A stretch of 37,278 bases of DNA, from contig CAKREJ010000005.1 in NCBI GenBank assembly GCA_934317185.1, forward strand, positions 1-37,278, given 5' to 3'. Shown piece by piece: positions 16,916 to 26,210 of this stretch. The position numbers and the translations under genes were made by a program. Position 1 is the stretch's first letter; each line of letters opens with the position of its first letter. Source of the DNA: an uncultured Anaerobutyricum sp. (GTDB taxonomy: Bacteria > Bacillota > Clostridia > Lachnospirales > Lachnospiraceae). The notes below the pieces were generated by a model, which did no database searches, was not told where the DNA came from, and saw nothing but the letters and a program-made list of their open reading frames with translations.

Positions 16916-17173
16916 TTATTCTTCGTTATTCAAATATTTTCCTATATGTTCGATCGCTGCTGTTTCGTCTTCGCCTTTTGCGATCACATTGACCTTTCCG
17001 CCAGCCGGAACGCCTAAAGTCATCATTCCCATAATGCTTTTGGCATTAACCTTTTTATCTTTCACCTCCACATATACGCTGCTGTCATACTGACTTGCAA
17101 TCTGAATAAATAATGCTATGGTGCTCGGGTCTAATCCCGAAGGAATTTTAATCTCCATCTCTCTTGAAATCAT
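16916..17173 (-). CDS. HPr-like regulatory protein with Asp at position 15 (Crh-type)
   Basis: An 85-residue HPr-fold protein. HPr carries phosphate on His15 in GLHARPA; here the aligned segment is SGLDPSTIA, with Asp at 15 and Ser at 17, so it cannot act as a PTS phosphocarrier. The regulatory site is kept: NAKSIMGMMTLGV places Ser46 exactly at the HPr kinase site. This pattern matches Crh of Bacillus (Gln15, Ser46), a catabolite-repression co-effector of CcpA, and like crh it is encoded just downstream of whiA. HprK is encoded about 3.2 kb upstream on the same strand. I infer that the Ser46-phosphorylated form signals carbon status. A CCTCC-complement ribosome site precedes the ATG. Confidence 0.9.
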   Translation of the reverse strand: MISREMEIKIPSGLDPSTIALFIQIASQYDSSVYVEVKDKKVNAKSIMGMMTLGVPAGGKVNVIAKGEDETAAIEHIGKYLNNEE

Positions 17174-17253
17174 ATTAACCTCCTGTTTTGCTATAAATGA
17201 AATAAATTTATCTTAGTATTTTCAGCTTTGCAAAAGCAAATACTGAAAAATAT

Positions 17254-18207
17254 TTACAAATGTCCTTTTTCCCTTATATCCTGAGCAATCTGACTCAGCT
17301 TTCTCAACCGGTGATTCACACCGGACTTTCCTACCGGGGAACTTAATTTTTCCCCCAGCTCTTTTAATGTTGCATCCGGTTCTTCCAATCTGGCATAAGC
17401 AATATCCCGAAGATTTTCCGATAACCGCTCTAAACCAACTGTATTTTTTATATATTCAATATCTTCAATTTGTTTTCTCGCTGCAGAAACGGTCTTATTT
17501 ATGTTCGCTGCCTCACAATTCACTCTTCGATTCACTGAGTTCCTTACATCTTTTAAAATACGCACATTCTCAAACTTCATCAGGGCAATATGTGCTTCCA
17601 TTATGTTCAATGCATCCGAAATCATCGCTCCCTCTTTTAAGTAGAGTACATAGTATTTCTTCCGCAATACAATTTTCGCTTCCAAGCCAAAAAATTCAAA
17701 TAACTCTCTTAATTGCTGTGCCTTTTCCTTCGATGTACAGGCAATTTCAAAATGATAATTCTTCTCCGGATCAGTAACAGAACCAGCAGAAAGGAATGCC
17801 CCTCTCAAAAATGCTCTGCGACAACAGGTACGCTGTAATACCGGATTATCTTTTACAAAAAACTCTTCATCCATCTGACCAAGATTATTAATAAGCTGTG
17901 CTGTTTTTAAAATCTTAAGCGTCTGTCCGGATTCTTTTATCGAAATCATATAAAAACGATTCTTCTTCAAAAATTCATGCTGTGTTGTAGAAACCTGTGG
18001 CTGAAAATGAAAAACATCTTTGATCAGCGAATAGAATCTTCTGGCCACAGCTACATTCTCCGTGTGAAGAATCAACGAGTACCTTCCATCTTTACATTGA
18101 ATTCTTCCGCATAAACCAATAATAGCGGCAAGTTCTGCAATCCTGCAATGGTCTGCATGACCGTCCACATGAGAAAGTTCTTCTTTTACTTCAGAAGAAA
18201 ATGACAT
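17254..18207 (-). CDS. whiA: DNA-binding protein WhiA
   Basis: WhiA is a conserved Gram-positive DNA-binding protein linked to cell division and chromosome segregation, with sporulation control in actinobacteria. The 317 residues start MSFSSEVKEELSHV, continue through the LAGLIDADG-like homing-endonuclease fold (CCRRAFLRGAFLSAGSVTDPEK) and end in a helix-turn-helix (LKELGEKL, VGKSGVNHRLRKL). It starts 20 bases after the rapZ stop. In Bacillus the order is rapZ(yvcJ)-yvcK-whiA-crh; here yvcK is missing from between rapZ and whiA. Confidence 0.96.
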   Translation of the reverse strand: MSFSSEVKEELSHVDGHADHCRIAELAAIIGLCGRIQCKDGRYSLILHTENVAVARRFYSLIKDVFHFQPQVSTTQHEFLKKNRFYMISIKESGQTLKILKTAQLINNLGQMDEEFFVKDNPVLQRTCCRRAFLRGAFLSAGSVTDPEKNYHFEIACTSKEKAQQLRELFEFFGLEAKIVLRKKYYVLYLKEGAMISDALNIMEAHIALMKFENVRILKDVRNSVNRRVNCEAANINKTVSAARKQIEDIEYIKNTVGLERLSENLRDIAYARLEEPDATLKELGEKLSSPVGKSGVNHRLRKLSQIAQDIREKGHL

Positions 18208-18227
18208 ATCCTATCTCCTTCCACCCA

Positions 18228-19103
18228 TCACTTTCCTTTTATCCGTGCATCCTTCTCAATGTCACGGTGTTCCATACGAACGGTATATGGAAGCTTCTTT
18301 AATCTTGCATAAAGTCCATTCGTTATTGTAACGGAACGATGCTTTCCGCCTGTACAACCGATACTTATGACCAGACTGTTCTTGCCTTCGTCAAGATAAC
18401 GTGGGATAAGAAACTGCATTAAGTCTTCCAGTTTATCGAGAAACTTCCGTCCGTCACCATTCTTCATAACATATTCCTGAATAGAACGATCGTTACCCGT
18501 GAGGGGTCGCAATGCCTGCTCATAATAAGGATTCGGCAAAAAACGTACATCAAATACCAGATCCGCATCTGATGGAATTCCATACTTAAATCCAAAGGAA
18601 AGTACCGTAATGATAAAATTACCATACTCCTCATCCTGGACAAAAATCTTCTCGACTTCCTGTCGCAATTCTCTCGTAAGAAGAGTGGTCGTGTCAATAA
18701 TATAATCTGCCCGGTCTCTGATGAAAGAGATTATCTCCCGTTCTCTCATGATTCCTATTTCTATGCGATCTTCTTTTGCAAGTGGATGTGTTCTGCGAGT
18801 CTCCTTGTATCGTTTTACAAGAGTCTCGTTATCTGCATCTAAAAATAAAATCTCATATTCTATTCCAAGCTCACACAGGACTTCTAACTGACTGTTTAAT
18901 CTGGTAAGCTGCTCTCCATTGCGTATATCTACACCCACAGCAACTTTATCTACTTCTGTTGCTCTGTCAGAAGCAATCTCTCCAAAATTAGGAAGCAAAG
19001 CAACCGGCAGGTTATCTACGCAAAAGAAACCAAAATCTTCAAGAACCTTCAAAGCAGTACTCTTCCCGGCACCTGACATACCGGAAACTATTACAAATCT
19101 CAC
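18228..19103 (-). CDS. rapZ: RapZ/YvcJ family P-loop nucleotide-binding protein
   Basis: A 291-residue protein with Walker A GMSGAGKS at residues 8-15, the family block DADNETLVKRYKETRRTHPL, and the C-terminal signature GCTGGKHRSVTI. In E. coli RapZ is an RNase E adapter that controls GlmS through small RNAs; in Bacillus YvcJ binds and hydrolyses nucleotides and affects competence. The exact role here is unknown. The start codon overlaps the end of murB by 4 bases (ATGA), indicating translational coupling. Confidence 0.95.
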   Translation of the reverse strand: MRFVIVSGMSGAGKSTALKVLEDFGFFCVDNLPVALLPNFGEIASDRATEVDKVAVGVDIRNGEQLTRLNSQLEVLCELGIEYEILFLDADNETLVKRYKETRRTHPLAKEDRIEIGIMREREIISFIRDRADYIIDTTTLLTRELRQEVEKIFVQDEEYGNFIITVLSFGFKYGIPSDADLVFDVRFLPNPYYEQALRPLTGNDRSIQEYVMKNGDGRKFLDKLEDLMQFLIPRYLDEGKNSLVISIGCTGGKHRSVTITNGLYARLKKLPYTVRMEHRDIEKDARIKGK

Positions 19104-20029
19104 TCTCTCACCTCTGTATCCGCAAATCCAAGAAATCGAACTTCTGGCTGCATCATAACGTTAAACTGTTCCATTACTTTTTTCTGCACCTGCTTTATTA
19201 AGAATGCCACTTCTTCTGCAGTAGCACCTCCACGATTAATTACAAAGCCACTGTGCTTTTCTGATACCTGTGCACCACCGACAGTATATCCCTTTAATCC
19301 TGCATCCTGGATCAGCTTACCTGCAAAATATCCTTCTGGTCTTTTAAAAGTACTCCCTGCACTCGGAAATTCCAAAGGCTGTTTCTCTCTTCTTGCTCTC
19401 GCCAGCTCATCCATCCTCGCCCGTATTTCCTCTGCATTTCCTCTGCTAAACTTAAAACGTGCAGAAAGAACTACATAGCCTTTTTCAAAAATACAACTAT
19501 GACGATAGGAAAGTTCTAACTCCTCTCCTGTTAATGTAAGAAATTCTCCATCCTGTGTTAGCACCTCTGCATCAAGAAGGACATCCTTAATCTCTCCGCC
19601 ATATGCTCCGGCATTCATGGCAACGGCTCCTCCAACGGAACCTGGAATTCCCGCCGCAAATTCAAAGCCTGTAAGTTCTTCATTAAGAGCCGTTCTGGCA
19701 GTTCTGCTAAGTAACGCCCCTGCCTGAACTTCAACTACTGTATCCTGCACAGAAATATCCTGAAAATTCTTACCTATCTGGATGATAACTCCACGAAAAC
19801 CCTCGTCTGATACCAGCAGGTTACTTCCATTACCCATAACAAAAAAAGGAACCCCTGATTCTTTCGCACAACAAACCGCACTCCTGATTTCTTCCTTTGT
19901 TGCCGGCTGAACAAAAACATCAGCCGGACCGCCAATAGAAAAACTCGTGTGCTTATTCATCGGTTCCTGCTCTGTAACTGTTCCTGATTTAATCTGCTCT
20001 CTCAAATTCTGAAGGAATTCCTTATTCAT
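19100..20029 (-). CDS. murB: UDP-N-acetylenolpyruvoylglucosamine reductase (MurB)
   Basis: MurB is an FAD enzyme that reduces the MurA product with NADPH to UDP-N-acetylmuramic acid. The 309 residues show the FAD-binding motif GNGSNLLVSDEGFRG, AGIPGSVGGAVAMNAGAYGGE, the catalytic Ser in SAGSTFKRPEG, and the C-terminal Glu in MQPEVRFLG. It is preceded by AGGAGAT and leads the murB-rapZ-whiA-crh-like operon. MurA is encoded elsewhere in the window, so both first steps of muramate synthesis are present. Confidence 0.96.
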   Translation of the reverse strand: MNKEFLQNLREQIKSGTVTEQEPMNKHTSFSIGGPADVFVQPATKEEIRSAVCCAKESGVPFFVMGNGSNLLVSDEGFRGVIIQIGKNFQDISVQDTVVEVQAGALLSRTARTALNEELTGFEFAAGIPGSVGGAVAMNAGAYGGEIKDVLLDAEVLTQDGEFLTLTGEELELSYRHSCIFEKGYVVLSARFKFSRGNAEEIRARMDELARARREKQPLEFPSAGSTFKRPEGYFAGKLIQDAGLKGYTVGGAQVSEKHSGFVINRGGATAEEVAFLIKQVQKKVMEQFNVMMQPEVRFLGFADTEVRE

Positions 20030-20048
20030 AATATCTCCTATTATCTCC

Positions 20049-20097
20049 TATCTAAAACACATATAACAACTATATAGTTGCATCCTATATTTAGATA
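20049..20097. promoter_or_regulatory. Concentric inverted repeats in the murB leader
   Basis: Inner perfect palindrome CAACTATATAGTTG (20067-20080) sits at the centre of outer arms TATCTAAA (20049-20056) and TTTAGATA (20090-20097). It lies between the predicted murB promoter and its ribosome site. It could be a two-tier operator or an RNA hairpin in the leader. The stretch 20030-20371 has no believable gene. Confidence 0.45.
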
Positions 20098-20105
20098 CAC
20101 ACTAT

Positions 20106-20134
20106 ATGATACTCTAAAACGATTGGAAGTACAA
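20106..20134 (-). promoter_or_regulatory. Predicted promoter of murB-rapZ-whiA-crh
   Basis: On the minus strand TTGTAC (20129-20134), a 17-base spacer and TATCAT (20106-20111), about 75 bases upstream of the murB start and directly downstream of the hprK terminator. Confidence 0.5.
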
Positions 20135-20154
20135 TGTGGAAAAAACACAAAATA

Positions 20155-20178
20155 AAAGGGAGCTTTTCTTCTCCCTTT
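20155..20178 (-). terminator. Rho-independent terminator downstream of hprK
   Basis: An 8-bp stem AAAGGGAG/CTCCCTTT with an 8-base loop, followed on the minus strand by TATTTTG. It separates the upstream hprK transcript from the murB promoter. Confidence 0.75.
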
Positions 20179-20302
20179 AGATAAAATGCCAAAAAAAGCT
20201 AATATTTTTGCTATCATTCCAAACGTATACAGTACAAAAAAGTATCGTTTATAATTAGCCTTATAAAATCTCAAGCAAAAAATTACTCTTTCTACAAGTC
20301 AA

Positions 20303-20355
20303 TACTTTTCGTGTACTTTATTATTAACAGCAACTATATCCGTACACGAAAAGTA
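20303..20355. repeat. 14-bp perfect inverted repeat just downstream of hprK
   Basis: Arms TACTTTTCGTGTAC and GTACACGAAAAGTA are separated by 25 bases, 17 bases beyond the hprK stop. No T-run follows on the minus strand, so it is not a standard terminator; the real terminator appears about 125 bases further on. It could be a 3' stabilising stem, an RNA processing site or an operator. Confidence 0.6.
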
Positions 20356-20371
20356 CCTTTATAAAGCTATA

Positions 20372-21316
20372 TTATTCGTTCTCCTGAGTTTCCTCATTAT
20401 TAGAAAGACTACCTGTCACACGATTATAAAGCTCCTGAGCTGCATTATATCCCATCTTCTTTGCACGGTAATTAATTGCGGCAGACTCTACGATAACCGC
20501 AAGGTTACGACCCGGACGAATCGGAATAGAATAACAAACAACCTTATTACCAAGAAATTCGATATATTCTTCATCAAGACCAAGTCTGTCGTAATTAGCC
20601 TCTCTGTTCCAATCTTCTAAGCGAATAACCATATCTATCGTCTGGTTATACATCACGCTCTCCACACCAAACAAAGTCTTCACATCAACAATACCAATAC
20701 CACGAAGCTCTATAAAATGTCTTGTAATATCAGGTGATGTTCCCAGTAATGTATCGTCACTGATCTTACGGATCTCAACCACATCATCTGATACCAGACG
20801 ATGTCCACGATGAATCAGCTCCAGAGCAGCTTCACTCTTTCCGATTCCGCTCTCGCCCATGATCAGAACACCTTCTCCATATACATCAACCAAAACACCA
20901 TGAATAGAAATACGTGGAGCAAGCTCCTCACTCAGCCAGCGTACAGAATTCGCAATAAAATCTGATGTTGTCATCTCTGTTGTAAAAATCGGAACCCCAT
21001 TTTTCTCTGCCATATCAAGCATCTGTGGAAATGGCTCTAATCCCCTGCAAAAAACAAGACACGGAATATTAAAAGTGAAAATCTTCTCACAAAGTGGTAC
21101 GATTGAATCCGGTTCGATCTGCTTCATGTATGCCGCCTCAACATTACCGATGACCTGAATTCTCTCTGAATCAAAATGTTCAAAAAATCCGGCCAACTGC
21201 AAGGCAAGACGATTCACTCCTGACTGCTCAATCATAATATTATCCGTATCAATATCCGGTAAAAGACTCTTTAGTCTCATCTTTTTTACAAATTCTGTAA
21301 GTTTTACTTTGTACAT
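20372..21316 (-). CDS. hprK: HPr kinase/phosphorylase
   Basis: HprK phosphorylates HPr and Crh on Ser46 when glycolytic intermediates are high, and removes the phosphate otherwise, driving CcpA-dependent catabolite control. The 314 residues have the catalytic His140 (SIHGVLV), Walker A GESGIGKS at 154-161, VSDD at about 175-178, and the family signature IELRGIGIVDVKTLFGV. It lies 73 bases downstream of uvrC, probably in a long rpe-mrp-ftsH-uvrC-hprK transcript, and is followed by a terminator. Its likely substrate, the Asp15 HPr-like protein, is encoded about 3.2 kb downstream. Confidence 0.97.
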   Translation of the reverse strand: MYKVKLTEFVKKMRLKSLLPDIDTDNIMIEQSGVNRLALQLAGFFEHFDSERIQVIGNVEAAYMKQIEPDSIVPLCEKIFTFNIPCLVFCRGLEPFPQMLDMAEKNGVPIFTTEMTTSDFIANSVRWLSEELAPRISIHGVLVDVYGEGVLIMGESGIGKSEAALELIHRGHRLVSDDVVEIRKISDDTLLGTSPDITRHFIELRGIGIVDVKTLFGVESVMYNQTIDMVIRLEDWNREANYDRLGLDEEYIEFLGNKVVCYSIPIRPGRNLAVIVESAAINYRAKKMGYNAAQELYNRVTGSLSNNEETQENE

Positions 21317-21389
21317 AATCTCCTCCGTATCATCCGCTTTTCGTCAAAATGTCAGTATGCATATATCAGTATCTACACTAATACGTTTA

Positions 21390-23279
21390 TCATACCACAT
21401 CCCCATTTTTTTTAGAAGTATCCGCATGAAAAAAGCGATAAATTTCTTCTGCTGTTCTTTTTGTAATTCCACCCACCTTACAAAGCTCCTCTACCGAAGC
21501 CTCTTTTATCTTTCCGATATCTTTAAAATACTTCATAAGACTCTTTCTTCGTGCCGGACCAATTCCTTTAATGTCATCAAGGACCGAGTGTACCTGTTCC
21601 TTTCCACGGATTGCTTTATGATAAGTAATTGCGAAACGATGTGCCTCATCCTGAAGGCGGGTTATCATACGGAATGCTTCTGAGTTTTTAGGAAAATCAA
21701 TGATTTCATTTTGATAATATAAACCTCTTGTACGGTGAAAATCGTCCTTTACCATACCACAGACCGGAATATTTAAGCCCAGTTTTTCAAGAACCTTCAC
21801 CGCAATGTTTACCTGTCCTTTTCCTCCATCCATCATAAGAATATCCGGAAAACGGGTAAAGCTTCCAAGTGACATATCAAGTCCTTTTTCCTCTCGCTCT
21901 CTCTGTTCTCTTATACCGTGTGAAAATCTTCTTTCTAAAGCTTCCTCCATGCAGTGATAATCATCCGGTCCCGCTACCGTCTGTATCTTAAACTTTCGGT
22001 AATCACTCCTTTTGGCTTTACCTTTTTCAAAAACAACCATAGATGCGACATTCTCATATCCATTCGTATTAGAAATATCAAAAGCTTCCATACGGTTTAG
22101 ATTTTTAATACCAAGAAGCTGCTCTAATTCATGAACGGCACCAATAGTCCGACGTTCCTCCCGTTTCAGCTTCTCACTGTCCTGAAGTAATACATTTTGT
22201 GCATTCTTTCTTGCAAGTTCCATCATCTGATGCTTGCTTCCTCTCTTTGGCATAATGAAACTTACTTTAGAACCTCTCTTATCTGAGAGCCATTTTTCAA
22301 GAATCTCCTCATCAAGAATCTCTTCCTGTGTCAATATTTCTTTCGGGATAAATGGTGTTCCAACATAAAACTGCTTAATGAAATCCGTCAGAATCTCCTG
22401 TTTTTCACTATCTCCGATCCCTGTCATATGAAAATGATCCCTGCCGAGAAGCTTACCACTTCGAATAAAAAATATTGCCACAACTGCCTCATCATTTGCT
22501 TTGGCAAGAGCGATAATATCTCTGTCATCTCCACCGGTATCATTAATCTTTTGCTTCTCACCAATTCTCTTTACATTTTCAATCAGGTCCCGGTATTCTG
22601 CTGCCTGTTCAAATTCCAGTTCCGCTGCCGCTTTTTTCATTTTTTCTTCCAGACTGTTTATGATTTCCTTCTCATCACCATTCAAAAACTTTAATGCCTT
22701 ATCTACATGACTTCGATACTCTTCTCTTGAAATGTAATTCTGACATGGAGCATCGCACTGATTTATCTGATGATAAAGACAGGGCCGGCCTTTCCCTATC
22801 TCTTTAGGTAAAGACCGGCTGCAGCTCCGTATTTTGTATACTTTTCTCATTAGTTCAATTGTATCTTTTACCGCACCCGCACTTGTATACGGACCGAAAT
22901 ATTTCGATTTATCCCTCTTCACCTGGCGGCAAAATAAAATTCTTGGATAATCTTCCTGTACCGTAACACGGATGTAAGGATAACTTTTATCATCCTTCAA
23001 CATCGTATTATAATGTGGACGGTGTTCTTTAATCAGATTACATTCCAAAACCAGAGCTTCTAACTCTGAGTCTGTGATGATATATTCAAAATAAGCAATA
23101 TGAGAAACCATGTGCTGGATTTTTACACTCTTATTATAACTGCTCTGAAAATACTGACGCACACGATTCTTAAGGATTCGTGCCTTGCCTACATAGATAA
23201 TCTCATCTTTGGCATTATGCATCAGATAAACACCCGGCTTCGCCGGAAGTTTTTTCAGCTCTTCCTGAATATCAAACAT
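21390..23279 (-). CDS. uvrC: Excinuclease ABC subunit C
   Basis: UvrC makes both incisions in nucleotide excision repair. The 629-residue protein has the N-terminal GIY-YIG nuclease (about 12-95, [19 protein letters not shown]), the UvrB-binding UVR motif (about 200-235, [21 protein letters not shown]), the RNase H-like endonuclease domain ([30 protein letters not shown]) and C-terminal helix-hairpin-helix motifs ([30 protein letters not shown]). It starts three bases after the ftsH stop. Confidence 0.97.
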   Translation of the reverse strand: MFDIQEELKKLPAKPGVYLMHNAKDEIIYVGKARILKNRVRQYFQSSYNKSVKIQHMVSHIAYFEYIITDSELEALVLECNLIKEHRPHYNTMLKDDKSYPYIRVTVQEDYPRILFCRQVKRDKSKYFGPYTSAGAVKDTIELMRKVYKIRSCSRSLPKEIGKGRPCLYHQINQCDAPCQNYISREEYRSHVDKALKFLNGDEKEIINSLEEKMKKAAAELEFEQAAEYRDLIENVKRIGEKQKINDTGGDDRDIIALAKANDEAVVAIFFIRSGKLLGRDHFHMTGIGDSEKQEILTDFIKQFYVGTPFIPKEILTQEEILDEEILEKWLSDKRGSKVSFIMPKRGSKHQMMELARKNAQNVLLQDSEKLKREERRTIGAVHELEQLLGIKNLNRMEAFDISNTNGYENVASMVVFEKGKAKRSDYRKFKIQTVAGPDDYHCMEEALERRFSHGIREQREREEKGLDMSLGSFTRFPDILMMDGGKGQVNIAVKVLEKLGLNIPVCGMVKDDFHRTRGLYYQNEIIDFPKNSEAFRMITRLQDEAHRFAITYHKAIRGKEQVHSVLDDIKGIGPARRKSLMKYFKDIGKIKEASVEELCKVGGITKRTAEEIYRFFHADTSKKNGDVV

Positions 23280-23282
23280 AAC

Positions 23283-25304
23283 TTATTCTTCCTGCTTTAC
23301 TTCCTCACTGTCTTCTTTTTCGGTAACTTTATGTGCATCCTGGCTGTCCGCATCTTTTAATGGTGATTCTTCTGATACCGTTTCTGCTTCGGATAACTCT
23401 GTTTCCTCCTTATCCTCTTCAACACTTTCCGGTTCATCTTTCTTTAAAGATTTATTATAAATCTCCATAAATTCCTTACCGGTAATCGTCTCTTTCTCAA
23501 TCAGAAACTCTGCGATCTCATCCATAACTTCTCTGTGGTCTTCAATAATCTTTTTCGCCTTATCGTATGCCACCTTCAGCATCTCTTTTACTTCTTCATC
23601 AATGAGTGCTCCCGTTGCATCTGAACAGTTCATCACTGCACGACCATCAAGATAACGATTCTGTATAGATTCAAGACCCATAAGACCGAATCTCTCGGAC
23701 ATACCGTACTGTGTTACCATCGCTCTTGCGATCTGTGTTGCTCTTTCGATATCATTCGATGCTCCTGTTGTAACAGAATGGAAGACAACTTCTTCTGCTG
23801 CACGGCCACCGAAAAGTGTCACCAGCTCTCCGAGCATCTGCTCTTTGCTCATAAGATATTTCTCTTCTTCCGGAACCTGCATCGTGTAACCAAGTGCTCC
23901 CATCGTTCTTGGAACGATCGTAATCTTTTGTACCGGTTCTGTATTCTTCTGTACGGCGATTGCCATCGCATGACCGACCTCATGATAGGCAACTATTTTC
24001 TTTTCTTCCTCGCCAAGAATACGATCTTTCTTCTCTTTACCTGCAATAACTACTTCTACTGCCTCTAAAAGATCTTTTTGAGATACTGCTTCCCTTCCAG
24101 CTTTTACCGCTGCAAGTGCTGCCTCATTAATCATATTCGCAAGGTCCGAACCAACTGCACCGGAAGTTGCCAGTGCAATCTCATCAAAGTTAACCGTCTC
24201 ATCCATCTTAACGTTCTTAGCATGTACTTTTAACGTTTCAACTCGTCCCTTTAAATCCGGTCTTTCTACGATAACCCGCCGGTCAAAACGCCCCGGTCTG
24301 AGAAGTGCCTTATCCAGTACTTCCGGACGGTTTGTTGCTGCCAAAATAACCAGACCCTTTGAAGAATCAAATCCATCCATCTCTGCAAGCAATGCATTCA
24401 ATGTCTGCTCACGCTCGTCATTACCGCCACCATAACGGCTGTCACGGCTTTTACCGATTGCATCGATCTCATCAATAAAAATGATACATGGTGCCATAGA
24501 CTGTGCCTGCTTAAATAAATCACGCACACGGGATGCACCAACGCCGACAAACATCTCTACAAAGTCAGAACCACTTAATGAAAAGAATGGTACATTTGCC
24601 TCTCCTGCAACTGCCTTTGCCAGTAAAGTTTTACCGGTTCCCGGAGGTCCTACTAACAACGCTCCCTTAGGAAGTCTCGCACCGATCTCAATGTATTTGC
24701 CCGGATTATGCAGAAAATCAACCATTTCCGTAAGACTTTCCTTCGCCTCATCCTGTCCGGCTACATCTGCAAAAGTAACTCCTGTCTTTTTCTCAACATA
24801 AACCTTCGCATTGCTTTTTCCAACGCTTCCCATCATGCCGCCGCCCTTGCCAATTCCACGCATAACGAAATACATCATTCCATAAATCAGCACAAATGGA
24901 AGTACATAACTTACAAGAACAGAAAGAATCGCATTAGAACCACTGCTGTCCTGCTGCTCATAAGAACTGATCTTATTTTGATCCTCTGCTTCTTTTAATC
25001 GGTTGACAAGAAGTGCGTCATTCATAGAAACGGCATAATAGGTTGTCTTCATCAACGGATTCTGTTGTGTTTTCGGTTCAATATAAATCTTGCGATCTGC
25101 TACCTGTACCTTTTTAATCTCTCCTTTATCCAGCATAGTAAGAAACTTACTATATGAAATCTTCTTCTGCGAACCGTTCTTATAGCGGCTCATCACAGAG
25201 GTAAAGAGAGCGGTAATTCCAAGACAAACGACCAGCAGGATAATCGCTGATTTTATATTTTTCTTTTTGTTTGGATTATCATTCTTATTATTTTTATTGT
25301 CCAT
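23283..25304 (-). CDS. ftsH: ATP-dependent membrane zinc metalloprotease FtsH
   Basis: FtsH degrades misfolded membrane and regulatory proteins. The 673 residues give two membrane segments (about 19-36 and 126-147) around an extracellular domain. The AAA ATPase follows, with Walker A GPPGTGKT (219-226), Walker [10 protein letters not shown] and second region of homology RPGRFDRR. The zinc site HEVGH is at 441-445. The last 55 or so residues are a low-complexity Glu/Asp/Ser-rich tail, longer and more acidic than in many homologues. GGAGGC precedes the ATG. It lies 18 bases downstream of mrp and 3 bases upstream of uvrC. Confidence 0.97.
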   Translation of the reverse strand: MDNKNNKNDNPNKKKNIKSAIILLVVCLGITALFTSVMSRYKNGSQKKISYSKFLTMLDKGEIKKVQVADRKIYIEPKTQQNPLMKTTYYAVSMNDALLVNRLKEAEDQNKISSYEQQDSSGSNAILSVLVSYVLPFVLIYGMMYFVMRGIGKGGGMMGSVGKSNAKVYVEKKTGVTFADVAGQDEAKESLTEMVDFLHNPGKYIEIGARLPKGALLVGPPGTGKTLLAKAVAGEANVPFFSLSGSDFVEMFVGVGASRVRDLFKQAQSMAPCIIFIDEIDAIGKSRDSRYGGGNDEREQTLNALLAEMDGFDSSKGLVILAATNRPEVLDKALLRPGRFDRRVIVERPDLKGRVETLKVHAKNVKMDETVNFDEIALATSGAVGSDLANMINEAALAAVKAGREAVSQKDLLEAVEVVIAGKEKKDRILGEEEKKIVAYHEVGHAMAIAVQKNTEPVQKITIVPRTMGALGYTMQVPEEEKYLMSKEQMLGELVTLFGGRAAEEVVFHSVTTGASNDIERATQIARAMVTQYGMSERFGLMGLESIQNRYLDGRAVMNCSDATGALIDEEVKEMLKVAYDKAKKIIEDHREVMDEIAEFLIEKETITGKEFMEIYNKSLKKDEPESVEEDKEETELSEAETVSEESPLKDADSQDAHKVTEKEDSEEVKQEE

Positions 25305-25322
25305 TTACGCCTCCATGACGTT

Positions 25323-26153
25323 TTATAATTTCTTTAATACCTCAATGGCATCTTTCATATAATTATTTTCAACGTACTCAATCTTTCCTGCATCACAGGC
25401 TGCAGCAAGAGCCGGGTCCATTGGAAGCTTAGCCAGAACAGGAACAGCATATTGTGCTGCAATCTCATCAATATGACTTTCTCCAAATACCTTAATCTGC
25501 TTACCACAATCAGGACACTCTACATAACTCATATTCTCCACTAAACCAAGAATAGGAACATTCATCATTCTTGCCATATTCACAGCCTTCTCTACGATCA
25601 TTCCAACTAATTCCTGTGGGGAAGATACGATTACGATACCATCCAGAGGAATAGACTGGAAAATAGTCAGTGGCACATCACCAGTTCCCGGAGGCATATC
25701 AATAAACATATAATCAACATTATGCCATAATGTCTCGCCCCAGAACTGCTTGATTACTCCACCAAGAACAGGCCCTCTCCAGATTACAGGATCTGTCTCA
25801 TTCGCAAGCATGAGGTTAACAGAAACAATATCAATTCCACATCCTGTTGTACCTGGCAAAATCAATCCATCTGCATTCCCTACAAGATTCATAGAAAGAC
25901 CAAAAGCCTTTGGAATAGACGGACCTGTAATATCTCCATCTAAAATAGCTGTCTTATAGCCTTCTCGCATAGAAGCTGTTGCTAAAAGAGAAGTTACCAT
26001 AGATTTACCTACGCCACCTTTACCGGATACAACACCGATAACCTTCTTTACAGAACTTCCCTGACTTAACTTTACAAGAAAATCTTCTGGTTTAGACTCT
26101 CTTTCTGCACAGCTTTCTCCACAACTGCTGCAATCATGTGTACATTCGCTCAT
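25323..26153 (-). CDS. Mrp/NBP35-family iron-sulfur carrier ATPase
   Basis: A 276-residue P-loop ATPase of the Mrp/ApbC/NBP35 group that binds and transfers Fe-S clusters. The deviant Walker A GKGGVGKS is at 44-51, IDMPPGTGDVP is the family signature, and the dimer-bridging cluster ligands are CPDC at 213-216. The N-terminus carries an extra Cys cluster (C4, C8, C11, C15), similar to the N-terminal ferredoxin-like site of NBP35-type members. The operon position between rpe and ftsH does not point to a particular client. Confidence 0.93.
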   Translation of the reverse strand: MSECTHDCSSCGESCAERESKPEDFLVKLSQGSSVKKVIGVVSGKGGVGKSMVTSLLATASMREGYKTAILDGDITGPSIPKAFGLSMNLVGNADGLILPGTTGCGIDIVSVNLMLANETDPVIWRGPVLGGVIKQFWGETLWHNVDYMFIDMPPGTGDVPLTIFQSIPLDGIVIVSSPQELVGMIVEKAVNMARMMNVPILGLVENMSYVECPDCGKQIKVFGESHIDEIAAQYAVPVLAKLPMDPALAAACDAGKIEYVENNYMKDAIEVLKKL

Positions 26154-26210
26154 AATATTTACCTCTCCTTAACTAAATGTTTAATAAAATATCTCTCAGT
26201 TTTACCTGAC

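Noticed and set aside
16916..17173. Ordinary HPr phosphocarrier
   Set aside because: The segment aligned with GLHARPA lacks the phospho-histidine and Arg17, so a PTS carrier role is not supported.
17174..17253. Stem TTTTCAG/CTGAAAA between whiA and the crh-like gene as a terminator
   Set aside because: The stem is short and AT-rich, with no T-run after it on the minus strand; at most a weak processing element.
20041..20274. Minus-strand frame of 77 codons between murB and hprK
   Set aside because: It crosses the predicted murB promoter, the hprK terminator hairpin and the concentric palindromes, has aromatic-rich AT-driven composition and no ribosome site.
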